DNA from: 2-02-FULL-55-14 sp964473365
GTDB taxonomy: Bacteria > Bacteroidota > Ignavibacteria > UBA10030
Length of the DNA: 64,000 nucleotides
Direction: 5' to 3'
Assembly: GCA_964473365.1 (NCBI GenBank)
Contig: CAYYOV010000001.1
Span: forward strand, 123,393 to 187,392
Shown: positions 16,680 to 26,780 of the stretch, in pieces
Position numbering within the stretch: position 1 is the first letter of the stretch
Layout: each line of letters starts with the position of its first letter
Translations under genes and position numbers: made by a program
Notes under the pieces: model-generated
The model's input: only the letters and a program-made list of their open reading frames with translations
What the model was told of the DNA's origin: nothing
Database searches by the model: none

Positions 16680-19600
16680 GTGATCCGATCGACCATTGCT
16701 TCGTTGCTGCTCTTCGGCGCCACGGCCGCCGTCGCCCAGCCTGTCCTGACAACGCCGCGTGATTCCATCCACCTCGGGAGTGTGCGCGTCGGCCATCCGC
16801 TGTCGACGAGCAGCCTCGTCGTACGAAATTCCGGCTCGGGGATTCTGACGATCTCGGCCATCACGTCGTCGAACTTTGCCCTAAAGGTCGGCACGACGCT
16901 TGCCGCCATCGCCCCGGGCGACTCGATCCAGGTGACCCTGACGTGGCGTCCTCGCAAAGCGAACTTCGATACGGCATCCGTCACGTTCGCCAGCAACTCG
17001 GCGTCACCCTCACCGAGGGTCCGGGTCACGATCGTTGGCGACGTCGTTCTGGATGCCAGCACACAGACATACCGGAATGACCGTATCGGCGAGGTCACGG
17101 CGCGCCGCGAAGGGATCATGAACGGCAACCTCATATCGACCTTGTTCTACAATCACGGCGAAGTCGCGAAGTGGAACTTCCAGCCGTCCGTCGTGTGGCC
17201 GAAGGGAACAAACCACTCGTACATGGACGGCGTTGCGGTCCTCATAGGCGCCCGTACGAACGCTCCTGGCAACGGCAATGTGATCTCCCCGATCGAATCT
17301 GCATACCGGGAAGAGGTGGATAAGGACCCGGTGACCGGCCTGGAATGGGTGCTGCAACCCCTGCCCGGATACGACAATCCGTCCCGGCGACCGTCGCCGA
17401 CACCTGCTGTCAACCGGGATACGTCGACCTTCCCTCGCGCGTGGCCTGCGGCCCTCGGGCTCGACGCCACGTGGAACGGGCATTGGTATGGTTACTTCGG
17501 CCGCGGCGTCACGAACGCTGACCTCGAAACATTCTTCGTGATGGATGACTCGAAGGACAAGGAATTCACACGACCGCCGTTCCTCTTCTATCCGATCGCG
17601 GCGGATTCAGCTCGAGGTGGTCTTGGATTGCGCATCGAAGTGCGGGGCTTCCAATGGTCGCACGTCCTGGCCGAGGACATCATCTTCTGGCACTACGATA
17701 TCGTGAACATCTCCGACTGGGACTACGATTCGACCTGCTTTGGCTTCTACACCGACCCAGGTGTCGGAGGGCCGAGCGCACCGGGCAACAGTGCCAGGTA
17801 TGATTCGCGGCTCGACTTGGCCTATGCGTGGAACACCAGCGGGATGGGGGTGCCGGACAATTGGAAGACCGGCTACGTCGGATATGCCTATCTCGAAAGT
17901 CCAGGCAACGCGATCAACGGCGTGGATGACGATGAAGACGGGCTGATCGACGAACGCCGCGACGACCTGATCGACAATGACAATGACTGGGTGCCGTTCA
18001 CTGACCTCAATGCCAATGCGACCTGGGATCCGGGCGAGCCGTTGAATGATGACCTTGGGCGCGATGGGGTGGGCCCCACGGACCTGCAATACACCGGTCC
18101 GGACCCGGGCGAAGGGGACGGCATTCCCACGACCGGCGAACCGAATTTTGACCAGACGGACAAGGACGAATCGGACCAGATCGGTCTGTCGTCCGCCGCG
18201 ATCTGGGCCCTTGCCGACAAAGGTCCGTCGGGCGGCTGGCCGAAGAACGACGAGATCATGTGGCAGAAGATGAACAGCGGGTTCCGCGACACCGCGGTCG
18301 CGAACACGAATATCAGCATGACGTTCTCCTCCGGACCGTTCCCGCTGCGCCAGGGTCGCCGCGAGCGGTTTTCGATGGCCCTCGTCTTGGGTGAAGATCT
18401 GGACGACCTGACCTTCAACAAAGAGACCGTTCAGGAGATCTACAACGCCAACTACAATTTCTCGAAGCCCCCGTACACGCCGCATCTGACCGCCGTACCG
18501 GGCAACGGGCGGGTCTTCCTGTATTGGGACGCCATTGCCGAGCGCTCCATCGACCGGTTTATGGGATTTCAGGATCCGGCCGACCCCTCCAAAGGCTACA
18601 AGAAGGACTTTGAAGGGTATCTCCTCTATCGGAGCACGGAGGCGGAATTCAACGACATCAAGATCATCACCGATTCCAAAGGCTCGGGGAAATACTGGAA
18701 ACCGATCGCACAATGGGATCTGGTGGACAGCATCGCGGGACCCGACCCGGTTGGTATCAATGGTGCCAGCTTCTGGCGGGGCTCGAACACCGGCCTCGTC
18801 CATTCGTACATCGATACGACGGTCCTGAATGGAGTTCGCTACTACTACGCTCTTGTCTCGTATGACATGGGCGACCCGAAGCGCGGTACCAAAGGACTCC
18901 AGCCGACCGAGTGCACGAAGATCATCACGGAAGACTTCGCTGGATCTCTAAAATTCCTGGACATCAACTGCGCGGTCATCACGCCGAACGCTCCGGCGGC
19001 CGGATATCAGCCGCCGCTAGCGGAAGGAGATCTCCAGCACGTCACAACCGGGCTCGGGACTGGCTCCCTCGGACTTATCATTCTTGACCCCAGCCAGGTG
19101 ATCGACGGGGCGCGCTACACCGTACGCTTCAAAGCAGATTCGACCATTCCGGCCTACAAGACCCGCTCCTACGACCTGCTGCGCACGACGGGGACGCTGA
19201 CCGATACGCTCTATCGCGACCTCGATAGCATGGTCATCGGAACGAACCGGTATTCACCACCGTTCGACGGTATGGTGCTCTCAGTCGCGAACGATACGGC
19301 CATAGCGCTCAACGACACGGCGACAGGCTGGCTGGTCGGCCGAAGCAATCTGTTCATGCGGGTGGCTCGGGACATGACGATCAACTCGAGGTCCGTCGCA
19401 TGGCCGACCGACTATGAGATCAAGTTCTTCTCGGACCCGGTTGATACGACCGCGCTGAACGCCCCTGCGTCGAAGTATCCGCTGATGCCGGTGAATTTCA
19501 CAGTCACGAACCTCTGGACGGGACAGAGGTCAAAATTTATCGTCCACGATATCGACAACTCGGGAACGCTCAGTATCGGCGACACGATCCGCGTCCTCGA

Positions 19601-20108
19601 AGCGTTTGTGAGCCCCTCGAACTTCAAGTTCACGTGGAAGTTGACGTATGGCCGTCCCTTTGGGGCCGATACGCTCTATCCGCAGGCGGGCGACCGCTAT
19701 ATGATCCGCACGCGGCGTCCGTTCCTGACCGGTGACGAGTTCCAATTCACGACGCGCGGTTCCCGGACGGACCAGCAGGCCGCGGAGAGCGGCCTCAAGG
19801 CCATCACAGTCGTTCCGAATCCATATATCGCAACGGCGCCCTGGGAACGACGGACGTTGTACGTGACCGGCCGAGGTGACCGGAAGATTGAATTCAAGAA
19901 CCTCCCGGCCGTTTGCACCGTCAGGATCTACACGGTCAGCGGCGCCCTTGTGGCGACGCTCCACAAAGACTCCTCCCCGATGGACGGCTCGCTGCCGTGG
20001 AACCTGATCTCCGACGACGGCATGGAGGTGGCGTTCGGGCTGTATATCTACCATGTCGAAGCTCCCGGCGTCGGTGAGCATGTCGGCAAGTTTGCGATCG
20101 TGAAGTGA
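16680..20108 (+). CDS. Large secreted protein of unknown function with HYDIN-like N-terminus and sorting-type C-terminus
   Basis: The product has 1142 residues; the GTG at 16680 is chosen because AGGAG lies 6 bases upstream and a signal peptide (ending AAVAQP) follows at once. The N-terminus (about 25-125) resembles an ASPM/SPD-2/HYDIN immunoglobulin-like domain (LGSVRVGHPL...LVVRNSGSG). The middle has acidic, Asn/Asp-rich calcium-type segments (NGVDDDEDGLIDERRDD; DLNANATWDPGEP) and no catalytic signature. The C-terminus begins VVPNPY and ends GKFAIVK, a type IX sorting or FlgD-like fold. It sits 22 bases after the TonB receptor and 7 before the porin. This receptor-large protein-PorV order recurs in Ignavibacteria-like genomes. 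It could replace SusD as the surface partner; that is inference. Confidence 0.8.
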   Translation: MIRSTIASLLLFGATAAVAQPVLTTPRDSIHLGSVRVGHPLSTSSLVVRNSGSGILTISAITSSNFALKVGTTLAAIAPGDSIQVTLTWRPRKANFDTASVTFASNSASPSPRVRVTIVGDVVLDASTQTYRNDRIGEVTARREGIMNGNLISTLFYNHGEVAKWNFQPSVVWPKGTNHSYMDGVAVLIGARTNAPGNGNVISPIESAYREEVDKDPVTGLEWVLQPLPGYDNPSRRPSPTPAVNRDTSTFPRAWPAALGLDATWNGHWYGYFGRGVTNADLETFFVMDDSKDKEFTRPPFLFYPIAADSARGGLGLRIEVRGFQWSHVLAEDIIFWHYDIVNISDWDYDSTCFGFYTDPGVGGPSAPGNSARYDSRLDLAYAWNTSGMGVPDNWKTGYVGYAYLESPGNAINGVDDDEDGLIDERRDDLIDNDNDWVPFTDLNANATWDPGEPLNDDLGRDGVGPTDLQYTGPDPGEGDGIPTTGEPNFDQTDKDESDQIGLSSAAIWALADKGPSGGWPKNDEIMWQKMNSGFRDTAVANTNISMTFSSGPFPLRQGRRERFSMALVLGEDLDDLTFNKETVQEIYNANYNFSKPPYTPHLTAVPGNGRVFLYWDAIAERSIDRFMGFQDPADPSKGYKKDFEGYLLYRSTEAEFNDIKIITDSKGSGKYWKPIAQWDLVDSIAGPDPVGINGASFWRGSNTGLVHSYIDTTVLNGVRYYYALVSYDMGDPKRGTKGLQPTECTKIITEDFAGSLKFLDINCAVITPNAPAAGYQPPLAEGDLQHVTTGLGTGSLGLIILDPSQVIDGARYTVRFKADSTIPAYKTRSYDLLRTTGTLTDTLYRDLDSMVIGTNRYSPPFDGMVLSVANDTAIALNDTATGWLVGRSNLFMRVARDMTINSRSVAWPTDYEIKFFSDPVDTTALNAPASKYPLMPVNFTVTNLWTGQRSKFIVHDIDNSGTLSIGDTIRVLEAFVSPSNFKFTWKLTYGRPFGADTLYPQAGDRYMIRTRRPFLTGDEFQFTTRGSRTDQQAAESGLKAITVVPNPYIATAPWERRTLYVTGRGDRKIEFKNLPAVCTVRIYTVSGALVATLHKDSSPMDGSLPWNLISDDGMEVAFGLYIYHVEAPGVGEHVGKFAIVK

Positions 20109-20115
20109 GGCGACC

Positions 20116-21135
20116 ATGAAACGACTGATCATTGGACTTCTCGCAGGCCTCACGGCTGTCGCATCGCCGGCAATGGGCCAGAACGTGTCGAAGCGCGGCA
20201 CGACCGCTGCGACGTTCCTGTCGATTTCGCAGGGAGCGCGGGGAACGGCGATGGGTGGTGCGTTTGTCGCCGTCGTGAACGACGTGTCGGCCATGTATTG
20301 GAACCCTGCCGGACTCACGGACGTGGAAGGCGTCGGCTTTCTGGTCGATAACACGAGCTGGATCGCAGACATCACCTACAACTATCTCGGCGCCACGGTC
20401 TCAGCCGGCTCGATCGGCGTGCTGGGCCTCAGCGTGACGATGTCGAACATCGCTGATATGCCTGTGACGACGGTCCTGCGACAGGAGGGGACGGGCGAAG
20501 TGTTTGGCGTGTCCGATCTCGCCGTCGGGCTTTCCTACGGCATTCGACTGACGGATGCCTTCTCGATCGGCTTCACGCCGAAGTTCATCCATCAAAAGAT
20601 CTGGAAGATGAGCGCATCGGCGTTCGCCCTCGACCTGGGAGTGAAATACCGGACGCCGTTCGAGGGATTCACGCTCGGCATGTCGATCTCGAACTTCGGG
20701 ACGAAGATGCAGATGCAGGGGAACAACGCGCTCGTCCTCTATGACCCCGATCCGGCCGGTTCCGGCAACAACGGCCGCATTCCAGCCCAGCTCGCGACGG
20801 ATGAATGGGAATTGCCGTTGAACTTTCGGGTGGGATTGGCGTACGACCTTCCGCTCGGCGACCTCGGTCATCTGACCCTCGCAGCGGATGCACAGCATCC
20901 GAGCGACAACTATGAAAGCGTCAACGTCGGCGGTGAATTCCAATTCAACGACGTCCTGTACGTCCGGGGCGGTTACAAAACCCTGTTCTTGGCCGATTCG
21001 GAAGAAGGGCTGGCGCTTGGACTCGGGGTGCGGCAATACATCATTGGCAATATCCGCCTGGGCCTGGACTATGCCTACCAGGATTTCACTCGCTTGGCGA
21101 GCGTCCAAAAGGTGACACTCGGCGTGCAGTTCTAA
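20116..21135 (+). CDS. PorV/PorQ-family outer-membrane protein
   Basis: The protein has 339 residues, with a signal peptide ending AMGQ. The family opening is typical: FLSISQGARGTAMGGAFVA then MYWNPAGL. The rest is a predicted 14-strand type barrel closing LGVQF. PorV shuttles type IX secretion substrates from the translocon to the sortase at the outer membrane. Several products of this locus carry matching C-terminal signals. It lies 7 bases after the large surface protein and 18 before a GH3 gene, so all three are likely co-transcribed. A plain fatty-acid-type porin role is less likely. Confidence 0.85.
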   Translation: MKRLIIGLLAGLTAVASPAMGQNVSKRGTTAATFLSISQGARGTAMGGAFVAVVNDVSAMYWNPAGLTDVEGVGFLVDNTSWIADITYNYLGATVSAGSIGVLGLSVTMSNIADMPVTTVLRQEGTGEVFGVSDLAVGLSYGIRLTDAFSIGFTPKFIHQKIWKMSASAFALDLGVKYRTPFEGFTLGMSISNFGTKMQMQGNNALVLYDPDPAGSGNNGRIPAQLATDEWELPLNFRVGLAYDLPLGDLGHLTLAADAQHPSDNYESVNVGGEFQFNDVLYVRGGYKTLFLADSEEGLALGLGVRQYIIGNIRLGLDYAYQDFTRLASVQKVTLGVQF

Positions 21136-21153
21136 CGCCCTTCGGAGCCCTAC

Positions 21154-22950
<1,797 letters not shown>

Positions 22951-23005
22951 CACCGGGACCTTCCGGACCACGAGAACCTGAATTCTGATCCGACACCTGA
23001 CGCCC

Positions 23006-24325
23006 ATGGCGACGACCCCGATCACACCCTCTGCTCGTTCGACCACCGCCGTTCCGCCTGCAGCCAACTACACGCCGGCGTTGACCGTGCTGACCTCCTT
23101 GTTCTTCATGTGGGGTTTCCTGACCTGCCTGAATGATATCATCATCCCGCACTTGAAGGCGGTCTTCGACCTGAACTACACGCAGGCGATGCTCATTCAG
23201 TTCAGTTTCTTCACGGCGTACTTCGTCATTTCTCTCCCGTCCGGCTGGTTCGTGGAGCGATTCGGGTACAAGGCTGGTATCATTGTCGGTCTCGTGACGG
23301 CCGCCATTGGCTGCCTGCTGTTCTACCCGGCGGCTGGCCAGCGATCGTATGAGATCTTCCTCGTGGCGCTCTTCATTCTCGCATCGGGGATCACGCTGCT
23401 GCAGGTCGCGGCGAATCCGTATGTCGCGATCCTCGGCCGACCGGAAACGGCCAGCAGCCGACTGACGCTCACCCAGGCGTTCAACTCGCTCGGCACCACC
23501 GTGGCGCCGCTGTTCGGGTCGTGGATCATCCTCTCCGCAGCGGTCAAGACGCCGGCGGAACTGGCGTTGATGAGCGTCCCCGACGTTGAAGCCTATCGGG
23601 CGGCAGAGGCAGCCACTGTTCAAAACCCGTATCTCGGCCTGGCCACGGCATTGTTGATCGTGGCGTTCGTCTTCGGTCTCTTCAAACTTCCCCGTGTCGA
23701 GGCGGCCGAAGGCGCCTCATCGGCCGATGGTGGGCACAATCACGACCACCTCTTCCAGAGCGCGTGGAAATACCGCCACCTGGTCCTCGGGGCTATCGCG
23801 ATCTTCGTGTACGTCGGCGGCGAAGTGGCCATCGGGAGCTTCCTCGTGAATTACATCAGCCAGCCCTCGATCGGCGACATGTCGGTCGCCGAGGCGGGAC
23901 GGTATGTCTCGTTCTACTGGGGCGGGGCTATGGTCGGACGGTTCGTTGGTTCGGCCGTCATGCGCACCGTCAATCCGGGCAAGGTGCTGATGATCAACGC
24001 GTTGGCGGTCATGGTCCTCGTCATCACGGCGATTGTCACCTCCGGTCACGTTTCGATGTGGGCCATTCTCTCTGTCGGTCTGTTCAACTCGATCATGTTC
24101 CCGACCATCTTCACGCTTGCGATCAACGGCCTGGGACGCCACACGGGCCAGGCCTCGGGCATCCTCTGCATGGCGATCGTCGGCGGAGCCATCGTGCCGG
24201 TGTTGCAGGGTGCGATCGCCGATTCGGTCGGAATTCAACTGGCATTCATCCTTCCCGTTCTGTGCTACGCCTACATCGCATACTACGGAGCCCGCGGACA
24301 TCGTCCGGCATTCGCCCACGCGTAA
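23006..24325 (+). CDS. FucP/NagP-type MFS sugar transporter
   Basis: The protein has 439 residues with about 12 membrane spans. It opens with VLTSLFFMWGFLTCLNDI and has LQVAANPYVAILG in the first half, both hallmarks of the fucose/glucose-galactose/GlcNAc H+ symporter branch. It takes up a monosaccharide, here most likely glucose released by the periplasmic GH3 enzymes. The start at 23006 (ATGGCGACGACC) gives a cytoplasmic N-terminus of normal length. Fourteen bases separate it from the ROK kinase gene, a pairing that hands imported sugar straight to phosphorylation. Confidence 0.93.
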   Translation: MATTPITPSARSTTAVPPAANYTPALTVLTSLFFMWGFLTCLNDIIIPHLKAVFDLNYTQAMLIQFSFFTAYFVISLPSGWFVERFGYKAGIIVGLVTAAIGCLLFYPAAGQRSYEIFLVALFILASGITLLQVAANPYVAILGRPETASSRLTLTQAFNSLGTTVAPLFGSWIILSAAVKTPAELALMSVPDVEAYRAAEAATVQNPYLGLATALLIVAFVFGLFKLPRVEAAEGASSADGGHNHDHLFQSAWKYRHLVLGAIAIFVYVGGEVAIGSFLVNYISQPSIGDMSVAEAGRYVSFYWGGAMVGRFVGSAVMRTVNPGKVLMINALAVMVLVITAIVTSGHVSMWAILSVGLFNSIMFPTIFTLAINGLGRHTGQASGILCMAIVGGAIVPVLQGAIADSVGIQLAFILPVLCYAYIAYYGARGHRPAFAHA

Positions 24326-24339
24326 ACGGCCGACGGGAT

Positions 24340-25326
24340 ATGAAAGCCATCCCTTCGACCGGTCTCTGCCTCGGCGTTGATATCGGCGGCACGAACACCG
24401 TTCTTGGCTATGTGGACGGTTCGGGGAGACTCATGGGCGAGACCTCGATCCCGACGCATGCCCACGAACCGGCGGCCGACCTGTTCCGGCGCTTGCACCA
24501 GGCGGCGACCGTCCTCGGGAAATCGGTCGCTGGCCGGTGGGACCTGATGGGCATCGGTATCGGCGCCCCCAACGCCAATTACTATCGCGGCACCATCGAA
24601 CAGCCCCCGAACCTGAGCTGGGACCACGTCGACGTCGTCGCGGAGATGTCGCGATTCTTCGAGGTCCCCGTGGCAGTGACAAACGACGCGAATGCTGCGG
24701 CCTTGGGGGAGATGCTCTTTGGCGCGGCGAGGTCGATGAAAGATTTCATCGTCGTAACGCTCGGAACGGGCCTCGGGAGCGGAATTGTTGCCAACGGTCA
24801 GCTCATCTACGGGGCTGATGGATTTGCCGGCGAGCTTGGACACACCGTGGCGGTCCATGGCGGGAGGGAATGCGGCTGCGGTCGACGTGGTTGCCTCGAG
24901 GCCTATGCGTCAGCCAACGGTGTGCGTCGCACCGTACATGAGCTGATCGCGACGACGCTCGATGCGAGCGAGTTGCGCGATGTGTCGTTCAATGAACTGA
25001 CGGCAAAACGGGTTGCGGAAGCCGCCGCACGCGGTGATCGGTTGGCGCTCGAGACCTTCGATCGGACCGCCCGATGGCTCGGCGCCAGTCTTGCCGACGC
25101 CGTCGCTTATCTCAGTCCCCAGGCGATCATCCTGATGGGTGGTGTTGCTGCTGCCGGAGACCTTTTGTTGAAGCCGGTGAAACGGTACATGGAATCCAGC
25201 ATGCTAAACATCTTTAAAGATAAGGTGGCCATTCTGCCATCAGGGCTGCCAGGCGGGAACACGGCCGTGCTCGGCGCCGGGGCGCTGATCTGGAATGAGC
25301 TCAAGTCGGATCACAAAGGTTCGTAG
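24340..25326 (+). CDS. ROK-family sugar kinase (glucokinase-like)
   Basis: The product has 328 residues from the ATG at 24340; a longer frame reaching into the transporter gene is ignored. The ATP site is GVDIGGTNTVLGYVD at the N-terminus, followed by TNDANAAALGE with the catalytic aspartate, and the ROK zinc motif CGCGRRGCLE (after GHTVAVHGG). There is no DNA-binding N-terminus, so it is an enzyme and not a repressor. It should phosphorylate glucose (or a related hexose) brought in by the transporter just upstream. A terminator lies 24 bases after the stop. Confidence 0.93.
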   Translation: MKAIPSTGLCLGVDIGGTNTVLGYVDGSGRLMGETSIPTHAHEPAADLFRRLHQAATVLGKSVAGRWDLMGIGIGAPNANYYRGTIEQPPNLSWDHVDVVAEMSRFFEVPVAVTNDANAAALGEMLFGAARSMKDFIVVTLGTGLGSGIVANGQLIYGADGFAGELGHTVAVHGGRECGCGRRGCLEAYASANGVRRTVHELIATTLDASELRDVSFNELTAKRVAEAAARGDRLALETFDRTARWLGASLADAVAYLSPQAIILMGGVAAAGDLLLKPVKRYMESSMLNIFKDKVAILPSGLPGGNTAVLGAGALIWNELKSDHKGS

Positions 25327-25349
25327 TGGATCATTTGCGGCAAACACGT

Positions 25350-25380
25350 AACGGCGGCCTCAGAGCCGCCGTTCTTGTTG
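25350..25380 (+). terminator. Intrinsic terminator after the ROK kinase gene
   Basis: AACGGCGGC (25350-25358), loop CTCAGA, GCCGCCGTT (25365-25373), then CTTGTTG: a 9-bp perfect GC-rich stem with a short, imperfect T-tract. It splits the locus into two transcription units. Confidence 0.7.
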
Positions 25381-25409
25381 GACAGCCTGGCGTGTGGTTG
25401 CAGAACGTG

Positions 25410-26780
25410 ATGGGCCGATCGTCTGCTTGGCTCATCTGGGGTATGACGCTCCTCACCATGCTTTGTTCGTGCGCGACAGGCCCGGAAGAGATCATACCGC
25501 ACGATGTCATCAGTGGATCGACCATCGTCGGAAGCGTCACGGACGCGTCGACGCACGCACCGCTTGCGTATACACGCATCCAGTTGACCGGCAACGGCGT
25601 GGACCGGCTTGCGCTGACAGATATGCACGGCGCATTTGCCTTCTCCGGCGTGATCCCTGCTGCGTACCGTGTGAACGTGGACCGTGCCGGATTTGATTCG
25701 GTATCCTTCGTCGTCCCTGAGAGCGTGCGTGATACGTCAGTGGTTACGATCTCGGCGGTCCGCAAGTTCGGCGTACCTGTGGTCAAGCCCCAAGGGACTG
25801 GACTTTTCCGGATCGAGGGAAGGCTGCTCCACGAGGACGTCGACGGAGACGGGATCTACAGCGTCTACCAGGTCAAAGGCGCGGCGTACTCTCCAACGCC
25901 GATCGGCGGAGGATGGCAGACCCCTGCGATGATCGAGAGGTCGTTCAAGTATCTCGATACCTTGAACGCGAACACGATCCGCACGTACAGTGGAGCATCT
26001 GGAGAGATGCTCACGATCGCGGCTGCCCATGGTGTGCGCGTCATCGTGGGATTCTGGGTCCTGACCGATGTGGACATGGCAGATCCAATCTTTCGTCAGA
26101 ACACTGTGCGGTCCTTCCGCCACATGGTCCGCGCCCTGAAGAGCTATCCGTCCGTGCTCTTCTGGAATCTGGGCAATGAGCAGAATCTTCCGCACGTCAA
26201 CGGCGATACGCCCCTCTGGTACGACCTCGCGGAAGAACTGGCCGTCGCGGCGTTCGAGGAGGAGGGAAGTGCCTATCATCCTGTCTGTATCAGCAATGGC
26301 GGGGTGACCAATATTGGCGATGCGGCCAAGCGGGCCGACGATGCGTCGCTACGCTACGTCGACCTCTGGGCGTCAAACCTTTATCGCATCAATCTGTCGT
26401 CTGCGCTCGCGTCGGTCCGTAGCACGACATTGAAGCCGATCGTGCTGACGGAGTTCGGCGTTGACGCATACGATCAACGGATCCACTTCGAATCGGAGGC
26501 GGTCCAAGCTCTGGTGGACAGCATGAACTGGTCACAGATCCTGGCGGCGAGCGATGTTTGCATCGGCGGGACGGTGTTCGAGTTCACAGACGAATGGTGG
26601 AAGGCAGGAGATCCCCTCTCGCACGACGAGGGTGGCTACTTCACAAACGAGCATCCGGACGGATATTCGAACGAGGAATGGTGGGGACTGATCGCCGTGA
26701 CGCCTGATGCGAACAATGACGGGATGGACGAATGGCGCCCCCGTGAAGCATTTCGAATGTTTCAACGACAATGGAAATGA
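25410..26780 (+). CDS. Lipoprotein glycosidase of clan GH-A (GH2-like TIM barrel) with CarboxypepD_reg domain
   Basis: The product has 456 residues from the ATG at 25410, chosen because the longer frame would start inside the previous terminator. A signal with lipobox ending LCSC marks a lipoprotein. A CarboxypepD_reg-like domain (GSVTDASTHAPLAYTRIQL) comes first, then a TIM-barrel catalytic domain: NTIRTYSG, LFWNLGNEQN with the acid/base glutamate, and PIVLTEFGVDAYD with the likely nucleophile. The layout fits GH2 or the related GH-A families that cut beta-glycans; GH17-like beta-1,3-glucanase activity is also possible. It probably faces the periplasm or surface. The stop overlaps the GH9 gene start. 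Confidence 0.75.
   Translation: MGRSSAWLIWGMTLLTMLCSCATGPEEIIPHDVISGSTIVGSVTDASTHAPLAYTRIQLTGNGVDRLALTDMHGAFAFSGVIPAAYRVNVDRAGFDSVSFVVPESVRDTSVVTISAVRKFGVPVVKPQGTGLFRIEGRLLHEDVDGDGIYSVYQVKGAAYSPTPIGGGWQTPAMIERSFKYLDTLNANTIRTYSGASGEMLTIAAAHGVRVIVGFWVLTDVDMADPIFRQNTVRSFRHMVRALKSYPSVLFWNLGNEQNLPHVNGDTPLWYDLAEELAVAAFEEEGSAYHPVCISNGGVTNIGDAAKRADDASLRYVDLWASNLYRINLSSALASVRSTTLKPIVLTEFGVDAYDQRIHFESEAVQALVDSMNWSQILAASDVCIGGTVFEFTDEWWKAGDPLSHDEGGYFTNEHPDGYSNEEWWGLIAVTPDANNDGMDEWRPREAFRMFQRQWK

Noticed and set aside
16160..18803. Long minus-strand frames opposite the TonB receptor and the large surface protein
   Set aside because: High-GC shadow frames rich in Arg, His and Val with no domains, overlapping clear coding genes.
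13934..21135. Search for a SusD homologue
   Set aside because: No protein in the locus shows the TPR-type SusD fold or its lipobox; the 1142-residue protein is clearly different.
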